From assembly GCA_003491845.1 (NCBI GenBank), contig DNBN01000276.1, positions 1,253 through 10,083 of the forward strand: 8,831 nucleotides of DNA, in the 5' to 3' direction. Of this stretch, positions 1 through 7,562 are shown piece after piece (the stretch's first letter is position 1; every line of letters begins with the position of its first letter). The stretch is from Porticoccaceae bacterium. Lineage in GTDB: Bacteria > Pseudomonadota > Gammaproteobacteria > Pseudomonadales > Porticoccaceae. The notes under the pieces are model-generated. The model ran no database searches. It was not told the DNA's origin and was given only the letters and a program-made list of their open reading frames with translations. The position numbers were made by a program, and so were the translations under genes.

Positions 1-3000
1 GCTAAAACTATCAGCATTTACTGACTCTGATGTATTCCTATAGCTTAGATCACCCAGCAGAGTATGCTCTGCTTGAGAAATCACAAAACCGCCGTCATAC
101 AGCTCACCGTGGCTTGGAAGACTAGCTATTTTGAAAATACTAACTTCATCGCCATCAGGATCAGTCGCTGAAAGAGTAACAAGAGCAGTCTCTTTTTCCT
201 GTACCGTTATCGACTGTTCTGTGGCCAATGGTGCATCATTAACGCCAACAATAACTATACTTACCAGTGCATCTTCACCTGTCAAAAGACCATCGTTGGC
301 ATTAAAACTGAAGCTATCTTCAGTTGCACTGTCAGATGTACTTGTGAAGGTGAGCAGGCCATTCAACTCATATGGAAGATTCTCGATAACATCTCCGTCA
401 TCGCGCAAATCACCATATAATGGCAAGCTTGTAATGTTAAATAGCGTAGGTGGAGCACCATTTGAATCGGTCCCTAAAAGGTCTATGGATGCTGTTATTT
501 GCTCAGTAACAGTAGCCGTCTGTGCAAGAGCCACAGGCGCTTGATTATCGCTGGCAATAGTAATAAATACCTGCGCCTCATTACTGCTCTCTAATTCTCC
601 ATCGCTAACCTTAAACATAAAATCATCTGAGAAGGATTCCTCCGACCCAAAATCGTAGAATAGCGGCCCCAAAACAGTGTGTGGCACAGTGTCAACAACC
701 ATGTTGCTATCCATCAACTGACCATAATCTGGCAAGGAGGTAATAATTTTAGTGGAAGGTGGAGGACCGTCAGGATCTGTGCCGGAGAGATTCACCAACA
801 AAGGGTCGTCACCCAGAGTGGTTAAAGCGAGGTTATTTGCAATAGGCGCGTCATTCACCTCTGTTATGCTAATGTTAAGAGCGGCAGTCGATACACTTTC
901 TAACTCACCATCGCTCACCGAAAAGAAAAATTGATCAGATACCGCAGAATCTGATGTGCTCAGGTACTGTATTTTTCCTTCAGTCACAAGGGGCGTAGCA
1001 GTTACCACAGTATCCAGATAAATAAGATCACCATTAGTCGGCAGACTCATGATCTTGAATGAGGTAAGCACATCGCCATCAGCATCAATACCCGTTAGCG
1101 TAATTTCCGATACTTCTTGTTCAACGACACTAACCGTCGAGGAAATTGGCTCAGGCGCGTCATTCTCGCCAATAATCTCAATGCTAACAGTTGCCGAGTT
1201 AATGCTATCTAGAAGACCATCATTAACGATAAAAGAAAATCCATCCTGATCATCTAAATCGCTGGTACTGGTATAGGTTAGTTGGTTACTTAGGATATGC
1301 GGCACAGAAATAATCTGACTATCGCCGTCCTCTAACACGCCTACTGCTGGAAGACTAACGAGTTTAAAAATCGATGGTACTTCACCATCCGGATCAGTTC
1401 CTGTTAAAAATATGTTAGTCCTTGTTTGTTCAATAACACTGATTGTCTGTGATATCGCCAACGGAGCATCATTTACATCTGATACCGAAATACTCACAAC
1501 CGCAAAACTTTCACTGTCTAATTCACCATCATTAACAGTAAAAAAGAAGCTATCACTGACAATATCGTTTACCTCACTTACGTACGACAGATTGTTAACT
1601 AGGCGATGAGGCACCGCTGAAATCACAGCACCACCGTCGCTCAGGCTTCCGTTAGAGGGAAGGCTTATAACATCAAAAATAGTCGGCACAGTCCCATCGG
1701 GGTCTGTACCTGCTAATGCTAGAGTTGTAGAAACCTGTTCTATAACGGCATAGGATAGCGCCGAAGCGATTGGGGCATCATTAACAGGTTCGATAGCAAT
1801 CGCGACTAATGCATCACTTAAACCATCTAACAATCCGTCATTTACATTAAATGTAAAGTAATCGTTTAAGGCTTGGTCAGAATTGCTTTGATATACCAGG
1901 CTATTTTCAATCACATGAGGCACGGCACTAATGACTAGGTTACCATCAACTAGCTGCCCAATTCCCGGCAAACTTGTAACCTTAAAAATGGTAGGAGAAG
2001 CGCCATCTGAATCGGTTCCAGAAAGCTGAATTATTGCTGGCACTTGTTCGGTAACATTTATAGAGAGCGCTACAGCCACTGGCGCTTCATTTTGTACAGG
2101 GATCGAAATGCTTATTAATGCCGGCTCTAAACTATCCAACTCACCATCGTTTACCATAAAGCTAAAGCTGTCATTGGTAGCACTATTTGCACCGCTAACA
2201 TAGACCAAGTCACCGTTCACTTGATGGGGTAATAGTGTGACAACGTTACCGCTATCAAATAACTGGCCATCAGTTGGCAAACTGGTCAATCGGTAAATAA
2301 GACTCACGATTCCATCGGGATCTGTTCCAATTAACGCCACTGGGGCAGATTCTTGAGAGGAAACAGTATAAGACGCAGGCACTGCTACAGGCGCATCATT
2401 CACACTAGTAATACTTATATTAACTAAACCTATATTGTCACTATTCAGCTCACCATCATTTGCTTGAAAAGTTAAACTGTCAGCTGTTGCTGAATCTGAA
2501 AAGCTTTTATAGAACAAAGAACCACTGACAGTAAAAGGAACACTGTTGATTATATTACCGTTGTAAGTGAGCTCTCCATAACTAGGTAGAGTAACAATGT
2601 TAAATAATTCAGGTGGCAATCCATCTGCATCAGTGCCTGAAAAATTGAATTCAACAGATTCCTGCTCTATGGCCAACACAGTAGACGTTTCGGCCACAGG
2701 TGCATCATTAACATCGATGACATCAATCGTTACTTGGGCAGATTCACTGCTATCTAAAGCACCATCATTGGCTAGAAAAGAAAAAGTATCCGGAGCGGCA
2801 ATGTCCGAAGTGCTTTGATATCTCAGCGCTCCAACTACAGTATAGGGCGTGGATGTTATCGTCACACCACCATCAGTGAGAGCGCCCTCATTGGGTAAAC
2901 TAACAATTTTAAAAATGGTAGGCGCTGCTCCATCAGGATCGGTTCCAGATAGCGATATAAAAGTCTGGATTTGTTCAGTCACCGTAATCGCTTGGGAAAT

Positions 3001-4860
3001 AGCAATTGGCGCGTCATTAACCCCACTAATTGAAAGATTCACTAGTCCGATGTTGGAGCTGATTAATGTGCCGTCACTAACATTGAAAGTGAAAGTATCT
3101 GCCAAAGCAGAATCTGACATACTCTGATAACTAAGTTGCCCCTCTAATCTGTATGGAGTGACTGAAATGGTCATGCCACCATCGAATAAATCACCATTGA
3201 TTGGCAGAGTTAAAATATTAAATATATCAGGTGTTGTGTCATCTGGATCAGTGCCAAAGAGCTGGACATTAGACAATATCTGCTCTGGAACTACGATACT
3301 TTGTGAGATTGAACTGGGTGCATCATTAACAGGGATTATTGTAATATTTACTTGCCCAGGAATTTCACTATTTAGCTGGCCATCAAAAGAAAAGAATGTG
3401 AAAAAGTCATCTGCAGCAGAATCAGATGAACTCGTGTAAGTCAGCTCACCATCAACAAGAAAAGGGGATGATGTTATTATTACGTCGTTATTCTTAAGCA
3501 CGCCATTTTCAGGAAGAGAAGCTATTTTAAATACTAGAGATTGTCCCTCATCGGGGTCAGATCCATTAAAATTAACAGTAGCAGAAATCTGTTCAGTGAC
3601 GGTTATAACTTGTGATTCAGCAGTTGGAGCATCATTTACCTCATCTATTATGATAGAAACTGTTGCGGCCTCAACACTATCTAACTCCCCATCATTTACT
3701 TTAAACGTAAAGCTATCAAGCGTATCGAAATCAGAGGAGCTCTCATAAGTTAATCTGCCAGTAATCATATGAGGGACGGAAACAATCGCAGAACCATCAT
3801 CGGAGAGAACCCCTTTGGTAGGTAAGCTAATAATTTTAAATTGTTCCGGCGTCGTTCCATCCGGATCAGAACCGGTAAGACTAATAATAGAGCTTACCTG
3901 CTCTCGAACAGTGACAGTCATTGGGTTTGCCACAGGAGCATCGTTAATGGTTATTATATCAATCGAAACAAACCCTGCTTCAACACTATCTAGCTCGCCG
4001 TCATTGACTTTGAAACTGAAACTATCCTCAGAGGCACTATCTGATTCGTTGTTGTAATTAAGAGTACCCACTAATAAATGGGGTGTAGAGCTAATAACAC
4101 CTGAATCGTCAGATAAGGCGCCGAAATTGGGCAAAGAAAAGATTTTAAAAATAGTTGGTAATGGGCCATCAACATCACTACCAGACAACTCTATTACAGT
4201 CTCTAACTGTTCGGTTGCCGAAACAGAAATGGTATTTGCAGTTGGAGCATCATTTACACTAATAATGTCTACAGTTACCGTTGCTATACTACTTTCTAGC
4301 TCACCGTCACTGGCGACAAAACCGAAACTATCAACAATCGCAACATCAGAGGTGCTAACGTAAACTAAATTCCCGAGTATTTGATGTGGAACTGACGTAA
4401 TTGGTAAATCAGAATCGGTAAGTATTCCCTGTGTGGGCAAAGCTATAATTTTGAAAATAGAGAGAACAGTTGCATCGGGATCAATGCCATCCAGAGTGAC
4501 TCCAACCTCGACCTGTTCTGTAGCGGTCAAAACCTGCCAAGCGGCGGTGGGGGCATCGTTAACGCCGGTAATTGAAATATTAACCGAAGCAGAAGAAAGC
4601 CCCTCTAGCTCACCATCGCTAACGTTAAATGTAAAACTATCTTCAATCGCCGAATCAGAGGTGCTTTGATAAACCAAACTACCACTAAGCATATACGGCG
4701 ATGTTTCGATCGGAACACCATCATCTGTCAATAACCCATAAGTCGGCAAGCCAGTAATGATAAATAAAATAGGTGTCTCGGCATCATCTTCATCCGTTCC
4801 TTCAAGCAGAATCGATATTGGAGTTTGCTCGATGGCAGTCACTACTTGAGACCGAGGTAA
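1..4860 (-). repeat. Coding tandem array: 15 complete ~103-residue cadherin/Ig-like repeats plus a partial sixteenth
   Basis: Each unit ends with a '(V/I)NDAP' type motif. The Pro codons begin at 4861, 4549, 4243, 3934, 3625, 3316, 3007, 2698, 2389, 2080, 1771, 1462, 1153, 844, 535 and 229. The steps are 312, 306, then twelve of 309, then 306 bases: twelve units are exactly 103 residues and the others 104, 102 and 102. The unit consensus is '..(T/V)EQ', 'SGTDPDG', 'P.IFKI.SLP..G.L.D', 'P..L.G.L.Y.S.SDSA', 'DSFTF.VNDGELDS', 'V.I.I..VNDAP'. This resembles the cadherin-like / tandem-95 / CSPG-type repeat families; which of these fits best is undecided. Copies differ widely in DNA and protein sequence, so the duplications are old. 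The DPDG and NDAP acidic sites suggest calcium binding, by family knowledge. Positions 1-228 hold the first 76 residues of the sixteenth unit. Confidence 0.92.
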
Positions 4861-6636
4861 AGGGGCTTCATTTACCGGTAGTATGGTGATTTCAATGGCT
4901 CTCTCAGCCCAGTTATTGTCTTCATCGCCAACTATTATCGTAACCTCATAGACATTATCTCCATTAGCATCTAATGGTGCTTCAAAATCTTGAGGGTTCA
5001 AAATTAAAACATTATCAACATCAGAGATGGTAAAAGCCTCAGCATCACTACCCCCTAAACGATACGTCAATGCTCCAATAGGTGATCCAGACACCAAAAT
5101 CGGTGTCGAATAAAGTGTATTTTCATTAACTACCGCATTAATGAGAGACAAGGAAAGCGAATTTATATTGTAAGTATCTTTAAAACTAATCCGGTTATGC
5201 CACTGCAACTTTGATTCTGATATCACGCTGGCTGAAACACCCACAGACAACTTCCGCGTATTTTCGATGTTAGAAGATCCAATGTCATAAACGGCACCAG
5301 CCACGGGTAACACCGAAATAACTTGCCTAGAATCAGGCATCCCAGACAACTCAATACCTAGTAAATAGCTATTCTCATGTCGGCTCACAGAAGATGGAGT
5401 TTCATTAATAACGGCGTCACCACTGCTGATTGACAACACAAAATCATTTACACTCAGCTCATCCCCATTAAATTGAGTAACATTCTCGGAAAAAGTAGCC
5501 GTCAAATAAGCGGGTATATCAGAATCATTAGAAGAAAGGGTTGTACGAATAATGTTCGGTGCGCAGTCCAATCCAGCATCTTCAACGCCTGGATCAGATG
5601 CCTGACAAAAAGATGCGTTGCCCCCATAAAACCCAGTTTTATACAGCGACAATCCTCGACTAAGTAAAGCAGGCTCCCAGTTACCGAGCAAGTTGTCATA
5701 ATTTACCACCGAAATGCGAGAATCTCGAAACATGAAAATTGTATTGAGAACAGCACCTAAATCCCAATCACTTAGATCCTGATTAAAAGCCATGGCCCTA
5801 TCAAACATACTAAACATACTAGTATTATTAGACATATCCCATGATGTGTAATCACCATTTAATCCGGGCGTAAAATCACCATCATTATTTGCATCAACGT
5901 TAATCGAGCCAATATCTTGATTAAACCGATCAGTACTGAAAAACATCAGCGACGTAGTCGTTACATTTCTTGTGTCCCATGAACCAATATTTTGATTAAA
6001 GACTTTGGCTCCGTGAAACATATATTCCATATTAGTTATGTTCGATGTGTCCCAGCCTCCAAGAGGCTGATTGAACGAAACGGCTCTATAGAACATGTAG
6101 GCAGTTGTAGTGACCTGAGAAATATCCCAACTATTTATATTGCCGTTATAAAGGCTGGCTCCTTGAAATGTTCGCGCTAAATTAGTCACAGTACTCGGCA
6201 AATAGGCGGGCACTGACTGTAGATTAATATGATTTCGAAACGCGCCCTCCATGCTTTTTATCGTAGGACTATCATCATAAGTGTTCCATTGAGTAACACT
6301 ATCTATAGCTCGCACATTTTGTGGGCTCACAGGTTCGATGTCTTGCCAGCCAAACCCTTCAAAATAACCGCTAATAAAAATAGTATAGGATGCAGATCCA
6401 CCCCCGTAAGTATGGCTTACAATTTCAGTTTGATTAACTGTGGAGGTGGTCCCATCCCCCCAATTTATGATGACATCTTGCACCTCGGAAAAAAAACGAA
6501 GATCAACCGTCATAGAATCATCGGTGGGGGACGGAGAAACATTTATTACCAATTCTTGGTCTGCTAAAACTTTTGATGACACCAACATAACTATTATCAG
6601 AGCACAAATACTGAAAAAATTTGACCATCGACGCAT
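1..6636 (-). CDS. Giant secreted BspA-type / cadherin-like repeat surface protein (C-terminus outside window)
   Basis: The frame is open for 2212 codons from the ATG at 6636 to the left edge, with no stop or frameshift; the N-terminal and edge codons are in the same register. Domains in order: signal peptide (1-25); beta domain with the W59-GDG motif (about 26-128); BspA/DUF285 leucine-rich region with repeated 'FNQ..G.WD.SN.T.M..MF' (about 129-360); Ig-like domain with 'TFSENV' and 'NDFVLSISSG' (about 361-455); cadherin-like domain with 'NENTLYSTPIL' and 'NPQDFEAPLDANGDN' (about 497-592); then 15 complete repeats and a partial sixteenth (593-2212). From family knowledge, BspA-type and VNDAP-ending cadherin/Ig-like proteins are extracellular and often adhesive. 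The specific role is inference: a head-and-stalk surface adhesin. The start is set by the signal peptide and an AAGG eight bases upstream. The anchor or secretion signal is not visible. The ligand is unknown. Confidence 0.92.
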   Translation of the reverse strand, partial: MRRWSNFFSICALIIVMLVSSKVLADQELVINVSPSPTDDSMTVDLRFFSEVQDVIINWGDGTTSTVNQTEIVSHTYGGGSASYTIFISGYFEGFGWQDIEPVSPQNVRAIDSVTQWNTYDDSPTIKSMEGAFRNHINLQSVPAYLPSTVTNLARTFQGASLYNGNINSWDISQVTTTAYMFYRAVSFNQPLGGWDTSNITNMEYMFHGAKVFNQNIGSWDTRNVTTTSLMFFSTDRFNQDIGSINVDANNDGDFTPGLNGDYTSWDMSNNTSMFSMFDRAMAFNQDLSDWDLGAVLNTIFMFRDSRISVVNYDNLLGNWEPALLSRGLSLYKTGFYGGNASFCQASDPGVEDAGLDCAPNIIRTTLSSNDSDIPAYLTATFSENVTQFNGDELSVNDFVLSISSGDAVINETPSSVSRHENSYLLGIELSGMPDSRQVISVLPVAGAVYDIGSSNIENTRKLSVGVSASVISESKLQWHNRISFKDTYNINSLSLSLINAVVNENTLYSTPILVSGSPIGALTYRLGGSDAEAFTISDVDNVLILNPQDFEAPLDANGDNVYEVTIIVGDEDNNWAERAIEITILPVNEAPLPRSQVVTAIEQTPISILLEGTDEDDAETPILFIITGLPTYGLLTDDGVPIETSPYMLSGSLVYQSTSDSAIEDSFTFNVSDGELEGLSSASVNISITGVNDAPTAAWQVLTATEQVEVGVTLDGIDPDATVLSIFKIIALPTQGILTDSDLPITSVPHQILGNLVYVSTSDVAIVDSFGFVASDGELESSIATVTVDIISVNDAPTANTISVSATEQLETVIELSGSDVDGPLPTIFKIFSLPNFGALSDDSGVISSTPHLLVGTLNYNNESDSASEDSFSFKVNDGELDSVEAGFVSIDIITINDAPVANPMTVTVREQVSSIISLTGSDPDGTTPEQFKIISLPTKGVLSDDGSAIVSVPHMITGRLTYESSSDFDTLDSFTFKVNDGELDSVEAATVSIIIDEVNDAPTAESQVITVTEQISATVNFNGSDPDEGQSLVFKIASLPENGVLKNNDVIITSSPFLVDGELTYTSSSDSAADDFFTFFSFDGQLNSEIPGQVNITIIPVNDAPSSISQSIVVPEQILSNVQLFGTDPDDTTPDIFNILTLPINGDLFDGGMTISVTPYRLEGQLSYQSMSDSALADTFTFNVSDGTLISSNIGLVNLSISGVNDAPIAISQAITVTEQIQTFISLSGTDPDGAAPTIFKIVSLPNEGALTDGGVTITSTPYTVVGALRYQSTSDIAAPDTFSFLANDGALDSSESAQVTIDVIDVNDAPVAETSTVLAIEQESVEFNFSGTDADGLPPELFNIVTLPSYGELTYNGNIINSVPFTVSGSLFYKSFSDSATADSLTFQANDGELNSDNIGLVNISITSVNDAPVAVPASYTVSSQESAPVALIGTDPDGIVSLIYRLTSLPTDGQLFDSGNVVTLLPHQVNGDLVYVSGANSATNDSFSFMVNDGELDSLEPALISISIPVQNEAPVAVALSINVTEQVPAIIQLSGTDSDGASPTIFKVTSLPGIGQLVDGNLVISAVPHVIENSLVYQSNSDQALNDYFTFNVNDGLLDGLSDALVAIAIEPVNDAPIASALSYAVIEQVSTTLALAGTDPDGTVPTIFDVISLPSNGSLSDGGAVISAVPHRLVNNLSYVSEVNDIVSDSFFFTVNDGELDSESFAVVSISVSDVNDAPLAISQTISVIEQTRTNIFLTGTDPDGEVPSIFKLVSLPAVGVLEDGDSQIISVPHILSNQLTYTSTSDLDDQDGFSFIVNDGLLDSINSATVSIEIIGENDAPEPISSTVSVVEQEVSEITLTGIDADGDVLTSFKIMSLPTNGDLIYLDTVVTATPLVTEGKIQYLSTSDSAVSDQFFFSVSDGELESVSTAALNISITEVNDAPIANNLALTTLGDDPLLVNLSGTDPDGPPPSTKIITSLPDYGQLMDSNMVVDTVPHTVLGPLFYDFGSEESFSDDFMFKVSDGELESSNEAQVFITIASDNQAPVALAQTATVTEQITASIDLLGTDSNGAPPTLFNITSLPLYGDLRDDGDVIENLPYELNGLLTFTSTSDSATEDSFSFNANDGLLTGEDALVSIVIVGVNDAPLATEQSITVQEKETALVTLSATDPDGDEVSIFKIASLPSHGELYDGGFVISQAEHTLLGDLSYRNTSESVNADSFS
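4861..5148 (-). other. Cadherin-like domain of the giant protein
   Basis: Residues about 497-592 carry the calcium-binding cadherin signature set: 'NENTLYSTPIL' (the N-E pair near the start), 'LGGSDAEAFTI', 'NPQDFEAPLDANGDNVYEV' (DFE and D.N.DN) and 'VGDEDNN', closing with 'PVNEAP'. From cadherin family knowledge, these acidic residues coordinate calcium between consecutive domains. It forms the junction between the head and the 103-residue repeat stalk. Confidence 0.8.
5272..5553 (-). other. Ig-like domain of the giant protein
   Basis: Residues about 362-455 show 'YLTATFSENVTQFNGDELSVND' (written here in part: TFSENV, SVNDF), 'LSISSGDAVI', 'SYLLGIELSG' and 'VLPVAGAVYDIGSSN'. This pattern is common in bacterial Ig-like domains, where a 'F.E.V..F...DF..S.G' strand is followed by 'Y.L.I...G.....V.V..G.A.YD..GN'. 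It links the leucine-rich head to the cadherin-like part. The precise Pfam family is not certain. Confidence 0.6.
5554..6252 (-). other. BspA-type leucine-rich region (DUF285-like) of the giant protein
   Basis: Residues about 129-361 contain repeats of the form 'M..F.GA..FNQ.I..WD.S.V..M.YMF', characteristic of the BspA-like surface protein family. Clear copies include 'YMFYRAVSFNQPLGGWD', 'YMFHGAKVFNQNIGSWD' and 'MFDRAMAFNQDLSDWD'. The region closes with 'NYDNLLGNWEP' and a cysteine pair (C344, C358), both usual at the end of this domain. One repeat carries an insertion of about 20 residues with an acidic loop at residues 248-255. Upstream, residues 59-62 (WGDG) and the following 'SHTYGGG..SYTIFISG' match the beta domain that normally precedes the BspA repeats. 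The fold assignment is firm; the binding partner is unknown. Confidence 0.85.
6562..6636 (-). other. Signal peptide of the giant surface protein
   Basis: Residues 1-25 have a basic n-region (MRRW), a hydrophobic core (FFSICALIIVMLV) and a small-residue cleavage site ending VLA before DQ. This is a typical Sec / signal peptidase I signal. The Cys at residue 11 lies inside the hydrophobic core and is not followed by a usable lipobox position, so a lipoprotein is unlikely. Confidence 0.8.
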
Positions 6637-6644
6637 CAGAGCAG

Positions 6645-6648
6645 CCTT
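6645..6648 (-). promoter_or_regulatory. Ribosome binding site of the giant gene
   Basis: On the minus strand, AAGG lies eight bases before the ATG at 6636. Together with the signal peptide that begins at once (MRRW), it fixes the start. An overlapping ATG six bases downstream (inside CGATGG) is out of frame. Confidence 0.6.
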
Positions 6649-6732
6649 ATAAAAGAAAACAAAGGAAAAGAGACTAAAAGAAAGATCATTGAAGGTACAT
6701 TTAACTTGATATTGAAGCAAAATATCGACACC

Positions 6733-6761
6733 ATAAAAGTCAAAACTAACCCCCCTGTCAA
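6733..6761 (-). promoter_or_regulatory. Predicted sigma70-type promoter of the giant gene
   Basis: On the minus strand a perfect -35 TTGACA (6756-6761) is followed after exactly 17 bases by TTTTAT (6733-6738), which matches the TATAAT consensus at four of six positions. The predicted transcript would start near 6726 and leave a leader of about 90 bases. The first six bases of the spacer are all G, unusual in this AT-rich stretch. The assignment rests on motif, spacing and position only. Confidence 0.5.
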
Positions 6762-7003
6762 ACCAAGTGTTTATTATTGAATGAAAAAAATTAAATTTTT
6801 GACCTGTTCCAATAGTGAAACATTTAAACTAGCATCTTACTGTGAGCAAGGTAACAAATTATGTAGAAATGTATAAATTTATCAACTTCTTTAATCAGAA
6901 AAGAAACACTAAGCAACCAATAGTCCAAGGTTATACAAACTTTTTTTACTAACGTTATATTAACCTGATATGAATGGTAAATAACATAGATAAGACCATA
7001 AAA

Positions 7004-7528
7004 ATGATGACAACAAAGATCTCACAAAGCCTTATTTTAATTGGCATGCCCTGCTCAGGAAAAAGTACTATTGGGAAACTACTAGCTGAAAAAGTACAAC
7101 TTGAGTTTGTAGATACTGATGAAAGAATCGAATCGTATGTTAACAAAAAGCTACAAGCCTTTTTGGACAGTGAAGGATACATGGCATTGAGAGCAGCTGA
7201 AGAAAAAGTGCTAGTTAACGAGACCTTCAACAATAAGGTAGTTGCCACTGGAGGTAGCGCAGTTTACTCCCACTGCGGGATGATGAATCTAAAATCGAAC
7301 GCGCTGGTAGTATTTTTAGACTTACCAGAACATCAACTGACAGAGCGCATGACCAACTTTAACCAGCGCGGCATCGCTAGAAAACCCAACCAAAGTTTTT
7401 CTAGTCTATTTAAAGAGCGCAGAGAGCTCTACTTACGTTATATGGACATTCATATCGACTGCAGTGGGCTGAGCGTCGATCAGTTGTTAACGACACTCGT
7501 TGGAATCTGCAAAAAAGAACTCACCTAA
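7004..7528 (+). CDS. Shikimate kinase family protein (orphan AroK/AroL-like P-loop kinase)
   Basis: The family phosphorylates shikimate at O3 with ATP in the cytoplasmic chorismate pathway. Visible motifs, numbered from the possible start at 6974 (subtract 10 for the start chosen): Walker A G24-MPCSGK-S31-T32; the substrate aspartates D47-T-D49; R73 in 'ALRAAEE', matching the family's shikimate-binding Arg; G93-G94-S95, where most shikimate kinases have GGG; lid-region arginines R132 and R136 in 'RGIARKP'; and 'ERRELY' (R149/R150), matching the C-terminal substrate Arg. The ATG at 7004 gives 174 residues, the usual family size, and has a weak TAAG nine bases upstream. The ATG at 7007 is equally possible, and that at 6974 (184 residues) lacks any Shine-Dalgarno. 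There is no aroB next to it, unlike the usual gammaproteobacterial aroK-aroB pair, so it is probably a second copy or paralogue, and its substrate may differ. The family call is firm, the substrate is not. Confidence 0.85.
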   Translation: MMTTKISQSLILIGMPCSGKSTIGKLLAEKVQLEFVDTDERIESYVNKKLQAFLDSEGYMALRAAEEKVLVNETFNNKVVATGGSAVYSHCGMMNLKSNALVVFLDLPEHQLTERMTNFNQRGIARKPNQSFSSLFKERRELYLRYMDIHIDCSGLSVDQLLTTLVGICKKELT

Positions 7529-7562
7529 TTTTGCAAGGCCTCTTGTGTGGACGTCTCTACCC

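Larger units (their letters stand above)
6637..7003. other. Gene-free divergent control region
   Basis: This AT-rich stretch separates the minus-strand giant gene from the plus-strand kinase. It holds the giant gene's ribosome binding site and predicted promoter. For the kinase, two weak plus-strand possibilities were seen. One is TTGACC (6799-6804) with TTTAAA (6823-6828) at 18-base spacing. The other is a lone -10-like TATATT (6956-6961) with no convincing -35. Around 6785-6800 an A-run and a T-run flank a TAA, giving a short, weak A/T-only hairpin. No RNA gene, riboswitch or coding frame with recognisable content was found. Confidence 0.6.

Noticed and set aside
131..4669. About ten plus-strand open frames of 60-137 codons spread across the repeat array, with similar 'GASLT' and 'SPSL' words.
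   Set aside because: They all lie in one antisense frame of the giant gene and recur at its 306-309 base period, so they are antisense images of the repeats. They have no ribosome binding sites or recognisable domains.
1..4860. The repeat array considered as a non-coding satellite or a CRISPR-like array.
   Set aside because: The period is a multiple of three, the frame stays open throughout, and conservation is at the protein rather than DNA level.
5473..6652. Short plus-strand frames (for example 5473-5667, 5992-6180, 6229-6567, 6440-6652) and a minus-strand frame 5502-5699.
   Set aside because: They overlap the continuous signal-peptide-to-BspA-to-Ig coding frame and show no family features of their own.
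6809..6924. Direct repeat of CCAATAGT at 6809-6816 and 6917-6924 as a possible operator pair.
   Set aside because: About one eight-base match is expected by chance in a region this size, and the spacing is not a meaningful helical arrangement close to a promoter.
6955..7248. A minus-strand open frame opposite the 5' half of the kinase gene.
   Set aside because: The plus-strand frame encodes an intact P-loop kinase; the antisense frame is low-complexity Ser/Leu-rich and has no start signal.
7529..7562. Possible bidirectional terminator between the convergent kinase and aminotransferase genes (CAAG-GCCT-CTTG).
   Set aside because: The stem is only four base pairs and is not followed by a T-run in either direction.
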